Assembly: GCA_934098745.1 (NCBI GenBank)
Contig: CAKOPG010000028.1
Span: 1-9,447 of the forward strand
Direction of reading: 5' to 3'
DNA length: 9,447 nt
From: an uncultured Bacilli bacterium
GTDB lineage: Bacteria > Bacillota_I > Bacilli_A > RF39 > UBA660
The first letter of the stretch is position 1, and the number at the start of each line of letters is the position of its first letter. A program made the translations under genes and the position numbers. The notes beneath the pieces were generated by a model. The model was not told the DNA's origin. It did not search any database and saw only the letters and a list, made by a program, of their open reading frames with translations. Of this stretch, positions 1 to 6,330 are shown piece by piece.

Positions 1-273
1 TCTCTATATCAAATAGCTAAAAAATTTAATACCACCGTCGATGAAATAAAAAGAATAAATAATCTTAAAACAAATACTCTAAGTATTGGCCAAAAATTAA
101 AAATACCTGTCATAAAAGAACCTTCTACAGCCCCAGCAACTGATACTTATATTGTTCAAAAAGGAGATTCTCTATATCAAATAGCTAAAAAATTTAATAC
201 CACCGTCGATGAAATAAAAAGAATAAATAATCTTAAAACAAATACCTTAAGTATTGGTCAAAAATTAAAAATA
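1..273 (+). repeat. Near-identical direct repeats within the LysM gene
   Basis: Bases 1-105 and 169-273 match except at three positions (78, 79 and 90), all synonymous. The period is 168 bp. The 18-mer AATACCACCGTCGATGAA occurs at 28-45, 196-213 and again in the fourth repeat at 511-528, whereas the third repeat differs there. This points to recent duplication or gene conversion between modules. Confidence 0.9.
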
Positions 274-597
274 AAAGAGATTAAAGATTCTTCCATATCT
301 ACTGATATATATATTGTTCAAAAAGGAGATTCTTTGTATCAAATAGCTAAAAAATTTAATACCACTATAGAAAAATTAAAAGAATTAAATAACTTAAAAA
401 ACAATATGTTAACTATTGGTATGGAATTATTAGTTCCACTGTCAAATGAAGAATATATTATTTATAAAGTAAAAAAAGGAGATTCCTTATATCAAATAGC
501 CAAAAATTATAATACCACCGTCGATGAACTAAAAAAATTAAATAATTTATCAACTAACAATTTATCAATTAATCAAGAATTAAAAATTCCACGTTAA
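1..597 (+). CDS. LysM-repeat protein, 5' end outside the window
   Basis: The reading frame is open from base 1 to a TAA at 595-597 (198 residues seen), so the true start lies upstream. An internal ATG at 334 is only a codon inside the third repeat. The visible part is four LysM modules, beginning at about residues 1 (truncated), 50, 104 and 155. Each has the core (V)xKGDSLYQIAKxxNTTxxxLKxLNNL followed by a (L)SIxQxLKIP-type second half, joined by short linkers. LysM modules bind N-acetylglucosamine-containing glycans such as peptidoglycan, so the protein is probably exported and wall-associated. Any signal peptide or catalytic domain would be in the missing N-terminal part, so no enzyme activity can be assigned. 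Repeats 1 and 2 are nearly identical at DNA level. The LysM family call is secure and the role is inferred. Confidence 0.93.
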   Translation, partial: SLYQIAKKFNTTVDEIKRINNLKTNTLSIGQKLKIPVIKEPSTAPATDTYIVQKGDSLYQIAKKFNTTVDEIKRINNLKTNTLSIGQKLKIKEIKDSSISTDIYIVQKGDSLYQIAKKFNTTIEKLKELNNLKNNMLTIGMELLVPLSNEEYIIYKVKKGDSLYQIAKNYNTTVDELKKLNNLSTNNLSINQELKIPR

Positions 598-650
598 TAA
601 GTATATTTATATAAATTAAACATATAATAAAGTGTCACTATATGTGATAG

Positions 651-678
651 AAGAAACACAAGCGTTTGTGTTTTTTTC
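651..678 (+). terminator. Rho-independent terminator of the LysM gene
   Basis: The arms AAACACAA (654-661) and TTGTGTTT (666-673) pair perfectly around the loop GCGT. The stem can be extended outward by a G-U and A-U pairs, and it runs into a T tract at 671-677. It lies about 54 bases after the LysM stop codon and separates that gene from the next one. Confidence 0.85.
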
Positions 679-694
679 TAATTAATGATATACT
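666..694 (+). promoter_or_regulatory. Possible sigma-A promoter for the DUF218 gene
   Basis: An extended -10 element, TGA-TATACT (-10 at 689-694), lies 17 nt after TTGTGT (666-671), which would be a weak -35. The -35 sits in the descending arm of the preceding terminator. Transcription would begin near 701, only about 12 nt before the ATG at 713, so the Shine-Dalgarno site would be at the extreme 5' end. Plausible but not strong. Confidence 0.4.
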
Positions 695-712
695 TAATAA
701 GAGGTATAAAAT

Positions 713-1369
713 ATGAAAAAAATAATTAAATTCTTTCTTTTTATTATTTTAATTTTATTAATTATTAATTTTTATGTTGTTTTAAGTACTAAAAAGAAAA
801 TTGTTGAAATAGATAGTTTGTCTGCTGAAGATTATGATTGTATCCTGATTCTTGGAGCCGGCATTCGCAGAAATAGTCCTAGCCCGATGTTAGAAGACCG
901 ATTATTAACAGGAATTGATATATATAACCAAAAAATATCAGATAAAATATTAGTAAGTGGTGATCATACTAAAAAGGATTATGATGAAGTAAATGTTATG
1001 AAAAACTATTTAAAGGAATCAGGTATTCCCTCAGAAAAAATATTTATGGATCATGCCGGTATGTCAACATATGACAGTATATATCGTGCTAAAAAAATTT
1101 TTAAAGCCGAAAAAATCATTGTTGTTACTCAAGAATATCATCTATATAGAGCTTTATATATTGCAAATAGTTTAGGTGTAGATGCCTATGGCATACCCGC
1201 AAATAAAAGAGCTTACGCTGGACAAACGAAAAGAGATTTTCGTGAAATACTAGCAAGAATCAAAGATTTCTTTAAATGTTTAACCAAACCAGATTCTACC
1301 TATTTAGGAGAAGTATTTCCCATAAATGGTAATGGTGATACGACTAACGATAAAGAATATAGTGAATAA
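713..1369 (+). CDS. SanA/YdcF-like DUF218 membrane-anchored protein
   Basis: The 218-residue product has one hydrophobic N-terminal segment (about residues 4-25, flanked by Lys), which would anchor it in the membrane with the rest probably outside. The rest follows the DUF218 (YdcF/SanA/ElyC) pattern: the strand CILILGAGI (43-51), LVSGDH (80-85), DYDEVNVMKNYL (89-100), GIPSEKIFMDHAGMSTYDS (104-122), and VTQEYHLYRALYIA (138-151), with the conserved Asp, Thr/Asp/Ser and His/Arg positions. Length and motifs resemble SanA-type proteins linked to envelope integrity and vancomycin exclusion in enterobacteria. The biochemical activity of the family is not settled, so only a general envelope role is inferred. 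The ATG at 713 is chosen because GAGG (701-704) precedes it by 8 nt. The gene stands alone between two terminators. Confidence 0.85.
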   Translation: MKKIIKFFLFIILILLIINFYVVLSTKKKIVEIDSLSAEDYDCILILGAGIRRNSPSPMLEDRLLTGIDIYNQKISDKILVSGDHTKKDYDEVNVMKNYLKESGIPSEKIFMDHAGMSTYDSIYRAKKIFKAEKIIVVTQEYHLYRALYIANSLGVDAYGIPANKRAYAGQTKRDFREILARIKDFFKCLTKPDSTYLGEVFPINGNGDTTNDKEYSE

Positions 1370-1389
1370 TTCTCACATATTCTTTTTTT
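1352..1389 (+). terminator. Terminator overlapping the DUF218 stop codon
   Basis: AAAGAATAT (1352-1360) pairs with ATATTCTTT (1377-1385). Beyond one bulged A at 1361, GTGA (1362-1365) pairs with TCAC (1373-1376). A T run follows to 1389. The stop codon (1367-1369) lies in the loop, so the last codons of the gene form the ascending arm of the terminator. Confidence 0.85.
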
Positions 1390-1401
1390 CTTCCAAAAAA
1401 G

Positions 1402-1430
1402 TTAACTATTCGTAAAAAATGTGCTATAAT
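1402..1430 (+). promoter_or_regulatory. Extended -10 sigma-A promoter of queA
   Basis: TTAACT (1402-1407), a 17-nt spacer, and TATAAT (1425-1430) with the TG extension at 1422-1423. The predicted transcript start, near 1437, is 21 nt before the queA ATG at 1458. This promoter may serve the whole queA-dnaG-rpoD-trmK block, because no terminator is visible until after trmK. Confidence 0.85.
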
Positions 1431-1457
1431 ATAATGCAGTTTGAAAGGGGAGAGTAC

Positions 1458-2483
1458 ATGAAAACAGATGATTTTGATTACTATTTACCAGAAGAATTAA
1501 TTGCTCAAACACCATTACTCAAAAGAGATACATCGAGACTAATGGTATTAGACAAAAGCACTGGCAAAATAGAACATAAACACTTTTATGATATTGTTGA
1601 TTATTTGAATAAAGATGATGTTTTAGTATTAAATGACACCAAAGTTATGCCTGCTAGAATAATTGGTGAAAAAGAAGATACCAAAGCCGTAATTGAGTTA
1701 TTACTATTAAAAAACATTTCCAACGATACTTGGGAATGTCTTGTAAAACCTGCTAAAAGGGTAAAAGTAGGCACCACTATATCTTTTGGAAATGGTCAAC
1801 TTCGTGCTAAATGCCTTGAAGTAGGTGAAGAAGGTATCCGACTTGTCGAATTTATCTATGAAGGTATTTTCTATGAGGTATTAGATAAATTAGGCACCAT
1901 GCCATTACCGCCATATATCAAAGAAAAATTAACGGACAAAGATCGCTATCAAACCGTTTATGCTAAAAATATTGGCTCCGCCGCCGCTCCGACGGCTGGT
2001 TTACATTTTACAAAAGATTTATTAAATAAAATAAAAGAAAAAGGCGTTAAAATATGTTACATAACTCTTCATGTAGGCTTAGGAACTTTTAGACCAGTTA
2101 ATGTAGAAGATGTTACCAAACATAAAATGCATAGTGAATTTTATTCGATGACTAAAGAAGTAGCTGATATTTTAAATAATGCAAAGAAAACAGGACATCG
2201 AATCATTGCTGTTGGCACAACTTCAACTAGAACTTTAGAAACAATTGCTACCAAATATGGTTGTTTTAAAGAAACTTCCGGTTGGACAGATATATTTATA
2301 TACCCCGGATATAACTTTAAAGCCGTAAATGCCCAAATAACTAATTTTCATTTACCTAAATCAACATTAATTATGTTAGTGTCCGCTTTTGCCACTAAAG
2401 AACTAATTATGTCAGCATATGAAGAGGCCGTAAAAGAGAAATATCGTTTCTTCTCATTTGGTGATGCAATGCTAATAAAATAA
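1458..2483 (+). CDS. queA: S-adenosylmethionine:tRNA ribosyltransferase-isomerase
   Basis: QueA transfers and isomerises the ribosyl group of S-adenosylmethionine onto 7-aminomethyl-7-deazaguanine at tRNA position 34. This forms epoxyqueuosine, the penultimate step of queuosine synthesis in the cytoplasm. The 341-residue product has the usual family length and its signatures: LNDTKVMPARI (58-68), AAPTAGLHFT (176-185), HVGLGTFRPV, the HKMHSEFY segment, GTTSTRTLE, GWTDIFIYPGY and TNFHLPKST (295-303). The frame is open from an ATG at 1419, but that codon lies upstream of the TATAAT box at 1425-1430 and cannot be in the transcript. The ATG at 1458 has the Shine-Dalgarno AAAGGGGAG at 1444-1452 and gives the standard MKTDDFDYYLPEELIAQ start. 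Other queuosine genes are not in the window. Confidence 0.97.
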   Translation: MKTDDFDYYLPEELIAQTPLLKRDTSRLMVLDKSTGKIEHKHFYDIVDYLNKDDVLVLNDTKVMPARIIGEKEDTKAVIELLLLKNISNDTWECLVKPAKRVKVGTTISFGNGQLRAKCLEVGEEGIRLVEFIYEGIFYEVLDKLGTMPLPPYIKEKLTDKDRYQTVYAKNIGSAAAPTAGLHFTKDLLNKIKEKGVKICYITLHVGLGTFRPVNVEDVTKHKMHSEFYSMTKEVADILNNAKKTGHRIIAVGTTSTRTLETIATKYGCFKETSGWTDIFIYPGYNFKAVNAQITNFHLPKSTLIMLVSAFATKELIMSAYEEAVKEKYRFFSFGDAMLIK

Positions 2484-2580
2484 ACCATAAGTGTAAAATT
2501 TGTGTCAAATTAACAAAAAGTTAATAAAATTAAAAGTAATCTACAAGTTTTTTATGAATATCACTATTGGAGGGACAAAA

Positions 2581-4308
2581 ATGAATATCACCAATGAAAT
2601 GATTAATGAAATTAGAAATAAAGTAGATATTGTTGATATTATATCTAATTATATACCTCTAACCCAAAAAGGAAAAAATTACTTTGGTGTTTGTCCATTT
2701 CACGATGACCATTCACCAAGTATGAGTGTTTCTAAAGAAAAACAAATTTACACATGCTTTTCATGTGGCGCTACCGGTAACGTATTCACCTTTGTTTCAG
2801 ATTATGAACACATAGGATTCTATGATGCCGTTCGTCTTCTTGGAAATAAAGTTGGATACAATTTAGGAACCGCTAGTATTCATAAGAATAAATATGAAGA
2901 TGATTATAAAATTTATGACCTTGCTTGCAAATTTTATCAAAATAACATAAACTCATCGCTTGGTAAAAATGCCTATGAATATCTAGATAATCGTCATATA
3001 GATAGAGATACCACCAAAAAATTTAAAATAGGATTATCGCTTTCTAAAACATCCTTAACTGACTACCTTCTAAATAAAAAAATTCCCTTAAAAAAACTCG
3101 TTGACCTAGGACTTAGTAATGAAGCGGGGACAGATTTATTCTTAAATCGAATTATGTTTCCTCTATATGATTTAGAAGGAAATGTTGTAGCCTTTTCCGG
3201 AAGAATATATAATACCAAAGATAGTAGTAAATATATTAATACCAAAGAAACCACTATATTCAAAAAAGGCAATATTTTGTACAACTATCACAATGCCAAA
3301 GAAATGCTTAAAAAAAATGATAGTATTATTGTTATGGAAGGCTTTATGGATGTTATAAGAGCTAGTACTATTGGTATTACCAACTGCGTAGCCACTATGG
3401 GAACAGCTCTCACCAAGCAAAATGCCAATCTTCTAAAAAAAATGGCAAATTCTATAATTCTTTGCTTTGATGGTGATAAAGCCGGAGAAGAAGCTACTAC
3501 TAGTGCCATCAATATTTTAAAAGAATTAGATGTTGCTCCCAAAGTAGTACGATTAGAAGAAAACTTAGATCCCGATGAATATGTTTTAAAATATGGTGCT
3601 GACAAGTTTAAATCAAAAATTGCCAATCCAGAAACATCCATTGAATTTTTGATGAATCTTCATAAAAATAATAAAAATTTAACTGATATTGAAGACATAT
3701 CTAAATATATAGATGAATCTTTAAAAGATTTACTATATGTAGAAGATTCCATTTTAATAGAATTAACATTAAACAAATTAGCAACTGAATTTAAAATTAA
3801 ATATGATATCTTAAAAGATAAATATGACAAATTAAAAGGAACAATTAATAAAAATAGAATAGTTTTACCTAAAGAAGAAACAAGTAAAAAGAAACGTAAT
3901 CGTCAAGAAATAGCTACACGTACACTAATTTCATACATGTTAAAAGATTCTAAAGTAATTCACATGGTTGAAAATCAAGTAACTTATATTCCTGATAATA
4001 CAATGCGTAAAATAGTTAATGAAATAATCTATTATTACCATAAATATAAAGTAATTAATTTAGCGGACTTTATTAGTTACATTGCAGAAAGTCCCGAAGA
4101 ATTAAAAATTATTAATGAAATAACATTTGAAAATAGACAAGAAAAGTATGAAATCGAAGAAATTGAGGATTATATTAAAGTAATAAATGAATATCCTATA
4201 AAAAAGAAAATAAATGAACTAAATGATGAATTAAAAAAAGAAACCGACCCTATAAAACAGGCAACTATCTTAAGTGAAATTTTATCATTAAAAGGAGTGA
4301 AACAATAA
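2581..4308 (+). CDS. dnaG: DNA primase DnaG
   Basis: DnaG makes the RNA primers for replication and works with the replicative helicase. The 575-residue product shows the standard order. An N-terminal CHC2 zinc-binding domain has Cys38, His41, Cys59 and Cys62 (CPFHDDHSPS...CFSC). The RNA-polymerase core follows, with a TOPRIM domain carrying the metal-binding acids Glu253 (VMEGFMDV), Asp297/Asp299 (CFDGDKAG) and Asp330/Asp332 (DPDEY). The lysine-rich, helical C-terminal part (from about residue 440) is the expected helicase-interaction region. The frame is open from 2500, but the ATG at 2581 is chosen because TTGGAGGG (2567-2574) lies 6 nt before it and translation gives the typical primase N-terminus. 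An in-frame ATG at 2554 lacks such a site. The stop overlaps the rpoD start. Confidence 0.97.
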   Translation: MNITNEMINEIRNKVDIVDIISNYIPLTQKGKNYFGVCPFHDDHSPSMSVSKEKQIYTCFSCGATGNVFTFVSDYEHIGFYDAVRLLGNKVGYNLGTASIHKNKYEDDYKIYDLACKFYQNNINSSLGKNAYEYLDNRHIDRDTTKKFKIGLSLSKTSLTDYLLNKKIPLKKLVDLGLSNEAGTDLFLNRIMFPLYDLEGNVVAFSGRIYNTKDSSKYINTKETTIFKKGNILYNYHNAKEMLKKNDSIIVMEGFMDVIRASTIGITNCVATMGTALTKQNANLLKKMANSIILCFDGDKAGEEATTSAINILKELDVAPKVVRLEENLDPDEYVLKYGADKFKSKIANPETSIEFLMNLHKNNKNLTDIEDISKYIDESLKDLLYVEDSILIELTLNKLATEFKIKYDILKDKYDKLKGTINKNRIVLPKEETSKKKRNRQEIATRTLISYMLKDSKVIHMVENQVTYIPDNTMRKIVNEIIYYYHKYKVINLADFISYIAESPEELKIINEITFENRQEKYEIEEIEDYIKVINEYPIKKKINELNDELKKETDPIKQATILSEILSLKGVKQ

Positions 4309-5411
4309 TGATTGAAGAAATAAAAACATATGAAGAAAGAAAAAAAGAATTGATAGCCAAAGGAACTGAAGCTGGATATATTACTTATGAGCAATTAGCT
4401 ACCTCTTTAAAAGGTTTAGATTTAGACAGTGATTCTCTAGATGATTTATACAATAGCTTAATGGAAGCCAACATTCAAGTAGTTACCGATGAAGATATCA
4501 GTGGCAATGGTGATGAAGGTGAGCCAGGGGGAGAAAGTTTTGACGACTTATTAAAAGATAATAATCTTGCTAAAGAACTAACAATAAGTGACCCTGTCCG
4601 TATGTATCTAAAAGAAATTGGTAAAATAAGCTTGTTAACTCTAGATGAAGAAATGGAACTATCGGCTCGTATTGTTGCCGGCGATGAAGAGGCCAAAAAC
4701 AAATTAGCTGAATCAAACTTGAGATTAGTTGTATCTATAGCTAAAAGATATGTAGGACGTGGAATGCTTTTTCTAGACCTTATTCAAGAAGGAAATATTG
4801 GTTTAATGAAGGCTGTAGAAAAATTTGATGCTGAAAAAGGCTACAAATTTTCCACTTATGCTACATGGTGGATTAGACAAGCTATAACAAGAGCTATAGC
4901 TGATCAAGCAAGAACAATTCGTGTACCAGTACACATGGTTGAAACCATAAACAGATTATCTCGTTATCAAAGACAGTTAACACTAGAGTTAAATCGTGAA
5001 CCTACTGAAGAAGAACTAGCCAAAAAAATGCATTTATCATTAGACAAAGTTAGAGAAGTAATAAAAATTGCTCAAGAACCCGTATCATTAGAAACCCCAA
5101 TAGGTGAGGAAGATGATTCGCATTTAGGAGATTTCGTTAAAGATGAAAGAACTATGTCTCCAGAAGAATATACCGTTCACGAACTTTTAAAAGATGAAAT
5201 TTCAGATGTTTTATTAACCTTAACAGAAAGAGAAGAACAAGTTCTAAGATTGCGTTTTGGTCTTGATGATGGTAGTTGTAAAACTCTTGAAGAGGTAGGA
5301 CAAATGTTCGGTGTAACAAGAGAGAGAATTCGTCAAATAGAAGCTAAAGCTTTAAGAAAACTTCGCCATCCATCTAGAAGTAGAAAATTAAAGGATTTCT
5401 TAAATGATTAA
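4308..5411 (+). CDS. rpoD: Primary sigma factor RpoD (SigA)
   Basis: The primary sigma factor directs RNA polymerase to housekeeping promoters. The 367-residue product has a short region-1.1-like N-terminus (about 1-60), an acidic linker (about 61-90), region 1.2 starting DPVRMYLKEIG (95-105), region 2 with NLRLVVSIAKRYVGRG and the -10-recognition helix YATWWIRQAI (184-193), region 3 with the EPVSLETPIGEEDDS loop (257-271), and region 4.2 with the -35-binding helix-turn-helix TLEEVGQMFGVTRERIRQIE (326-345). Its ATG shares one base with the dnaG stop (TAATG), and AAAGGAGTG (4291-4299) lies inside the end of dnaG, which suggests translational coupling. Length and domains match SigA of low-GC Gram-positives. 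The promoters found in this window match its expected specificity. Confidence 0.98.
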   Translation: MIEEIKTYEERKKELIAKGTEAGYITYEQLATSLKGLDLDSDSLDDLYNSLMEANIQVVTDEDISGNGDEGEPGGESFDDLLKDNNLAKELTISDPVRMYLKEIGKISLLTLDEEMELSARIVAGDEEAKNKLAESNLRLVVSIAKRYVGRGMLFLDLIQEGNIGLMKAVEKFDAEKGYKFSTYATWWIRQAITRAIADQARTIRVPVHMVETINRLSRYQRQLTLELNREPTEEELAKKMHLSLDKVREVIKIAQEPVSLETPIGEEDDSHLGDFVKDERTMSPEEYTVHELLKDEISDVLLTLTEREEQVLRLRFGLDDGSCKTLEEVGQMFGVTRERIRQIEAKALRKLRHPSRSRKLKDFLND

Positions 5412-6069
5412 AATATCAAAAAGACTAGAAGCCATTTCTAGTCTTGTTCCTGTCAACTCAAATGTCGTAGATATTGGTTGTGATCATGGTTTACTAGACA
5501 TTTATTTATATCAAAATAAAATCAGTAACCATATAATCGCCAGTGATATAAATGCCTCTGCCTTAAACAATGCCAAAGAAAACATTAAAAAGTACCAGCT
5601 TGAAGACAAAATTATTCCAAGACTAGGAAATGGTCTTGAAAACATAACTAAAAAAGATAATATTGATACTATAATTATTTCTGGTATGGGAGCTCATACC
5701 ATCGTAGGAATCTTAAAAAAACATCCTGACAAATTAACTAATATAAAAACAATTATTGTTCAAAGCAATACCAAACTAGCATTTCTAAGAAAAGAAATTA
5801 CAAAATTAAATTACTATATTGAAGATGAACTAATTATTGAAGATAATAAAAAAACGTATTTAATAATTAAGTTTCAAAAAGGTAAAAAAAATTATACTAA
5901 AAAAGAATTATATTTTGGTCCAATCTTGTTAAAAAAGAATACTAAACTTTTTCAAATATATCAAAAAAAAGAATTGGAAAAATTATTAATATTAAAAAAA
6001 ATTATTCCCAAAAGTAAAATAATAACAAGGTATAAATTAAAAAAAGAAATAAACCTCTATAAAAAATAA
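5404..6069 (+). CDS. trmK: tRNA (adenine22-N1)-methyltransferase TrmK
   Basis: TrmK methylates N1 of adenine 22 in the D-loop region of tRNAs using S-adenosylmethionine. The 221-residue product has a Rossmann-type methyltransferase domain: motif I VDIGCDHGLLD (22-32), the cofactor-ribose acid in IASDIN (Asp48), IISGMGAHTI (91-100) and IVQSNTK (118-124), which correspond to the family's SGMGG and QPN/QSN segments. A basic, helical C-terminus follows. The start codon lies 8 nt inside the end of rpoD, with AAGGA at 5391-5395 as ribosome-binding site. The dnaG-rpoD-trmK order resembles the region downstream of sigA in Bacillus, which supports the call. A 10-bp perfect hairpin lies within codons 6-14. 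Confidence 0.92.
   Translation: MIKISKRLEAISSLVPVNSNVVDIGCDHGLLDIYLYQNKISNHIIASDINASALNNAKENIKKYQLEDKIIPRLGNGLENITKKDNIDTIIISGMGAHTIVGILKKHPDKLTNIKTIIVQSNTKLAFLRKEITKLNYYIEDELIIEDNKKTYLIIKFQKGKKNYTKKELYFGPILLKKNTKLFQIYQKKELEKLLILKKIIPKSKIITRYKLKKEINLYKK
5421..5445 (+). repeat. 10-bp perfect hairpin inside the start of trmK
   Basis: AAGACTAGAA (5421-5430) and TTCTAGTCTT (5436-5445) are exact reverse complements around a 5-nt loop. No T tract follows, so it is not an intrinsic terminator. It begins 14 nt after the trmK start codon and could affect translation or RNA stability. Confidence 0.8.
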
Positions 6070-6105
6070 AAATGATGAGTAATTTTATCATCATTTTTAT
6101 TTTTT
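6068..6105 (+). terminator. Terminator after trmK, probably bidirectional
   Basis: AAAAATGATGA (6068-6078) and TCATCATTTTT (6088-6098) form an 11-bp perfect stem with a 9-nt loop, followed by T-rich sequence. Read on the other strand, the same stem is followed by a T-rich run from the complement of 6061-6072. It could therefore also stop leftward transcripts coming from the 6172-6200 promoter. Confidence 0.9.
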
Positions 6106-6118
6106 ATACTTTTTTTGG

Positions 6119-6141
6119 TCCTTAAGTATAATACTTAGGGA
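6119..6141. repeat. Left copy of a 23-bp palindrome
   Basis: The arms are TCCTTAAGTAT and ATACTTAGGGA around a central A. One base (G at 6138) breaks perfect symmetry. It shares GGTCCTTAAGTAT with the right copy read directly, and matches the right copy at 23 of 24 positions when read as an inverted repeat (6119-6142 against the complement of 6289-6312). No T tract follows on either strand that would make it a terminator by itself. Confidence 0.9.
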
Positions 6142-6171
6142 CATACCCTTATCTTTACCTAACCCATATAA

Positions 6172-6200
6172 ATTATAGCATAGCCAAGATTTTCTGTAAA
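6172..6200 (-). promoter_or_regulatory. Strong leftward sigma-A promoter without a gene
   Basis: On the minus strand: TTTACA (complement of 6195-6200), a 17-nt spacer, and TATAAT (complement of 6172-6177) preceded by TGC. It has a 5/6 -35, a 6/6 -10 and an extended -10, and the same TGCTATAAT string occurs at the queA and tRNA-Ser promoters. Transcription would start near 6165 and run towards the bidirectional terminator at 6068-6105, crossing no convincing coding region. Confidence 0.75.
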
Positions 6201-6217
6201 TACAAAATTCGATTTTT

Positions 6218-6246
6218 TTGTAATTCAAAATACTATAAAATATAGT
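6218..6246 (+). promoter_or_regulatory. Weaker + strand promoter candidate for the surface protein
   Basis: TTGTAA (6218-6223; 4/6), a 17-nt spacer, and TATAGT (6241-6246; 5/6), with no TG extension. A start near 6253 would give a leader of about 78 nt containing the right palindrome. A perfect TATAAT lies further on at 6256-6261 but has no acceptable -35 at 16-18 nt. If this promoter is active, the surface gene is not fully off in the present orientation. Confidence 0.4.
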
Positions 6247-6289
6247 TTAAATCCTTATAATGTAAGGCATTTTGATACATACAAAAAGG

Positions 6290-6312
6290 TCCTTAAGTAT
6301 TATACTTAAGGA
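6290..6312. repeat. Right copy of the 23-bp palindrome
   Basis: A perfect palindrome: arms TCCTTAAGTAT and ATACTTAAGGA around a central T. It ends 18 nt before the surface-protein ATG, just upstream of the ribosome-binding region, so in RNA it would form a stable 11-bp stem in the leader. It is the partner of the copy at 6119-6141. Confidence 0.95.
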
Positions 6313-6330
6313 TACAGAAAGTAGGTAATT

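Larger units (their letters stand above)
6119..6312. promoter_or_regulatory. Candidate invertible promoter segment
   Basis: A 194-bp AT-rich segment between the trmK terminator and the surface-protein gene, bounded by the two palindromic repeats. Its strongest promoter (minus strand, 6172-6200) faces away from the surface gene. Inversion between the repeats would place that -10 at about 6254-6259 and the transcript start near 6266, about 65 nt upstream of the surface-protein ATG. This geometry is like known phase-variable promoters controlled by site-specific recombinases. No recombinase is encoded in the window, and a weaker + strand promoter is also present, so the call is inference. Confidence 0.45.

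Noticed and set aside
1..597. CRISPR-like repeats
   Set aside because: The repeats are in frame, about 150-168 bp apart and encode LysM modules.
1419..1457. Upstream ATG extending queA by 13 codons
   Set aside because: It lies before the TATAAT box at 1425-1430, has no ribosome-binding site, and the extension is not typical of QueA. The ATG at 1458 has a strong Shine-Dalgarno.
2509..2525. ATTAAC/GTTAAT hairpin between queA and dnaG as a terminator
   Set aside because: The stem is only 6 A/T-rich pairs and has no T tract, so read-through into dnaG is more likely. I also found no convincing promoter in 2484-2580.
2500..2580. Upstream starts extending dnaG by 27 codons
   Set aside because: No ribosome-binding site for 2500 or 2554. 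GGAGGG just before 2581 and the standard primase N-terminus fix the start there.
6119..6312. Insertion sequence or MITE bounded by the palindromes
   Set aside because: There is no transposase, no clear target-site duplication outside the repeats, and each repeat is itself symmetric. The promoter content suits regulation better. A genome-wide copy search would be needed to exclude a MITE fully.
6290..6312. Palindrome as a terminator or attenuator upstream of the surface gene
   Set aside because: No T tract follows the stem on the + strand, and the sequence after it is the ribosome-binding region.
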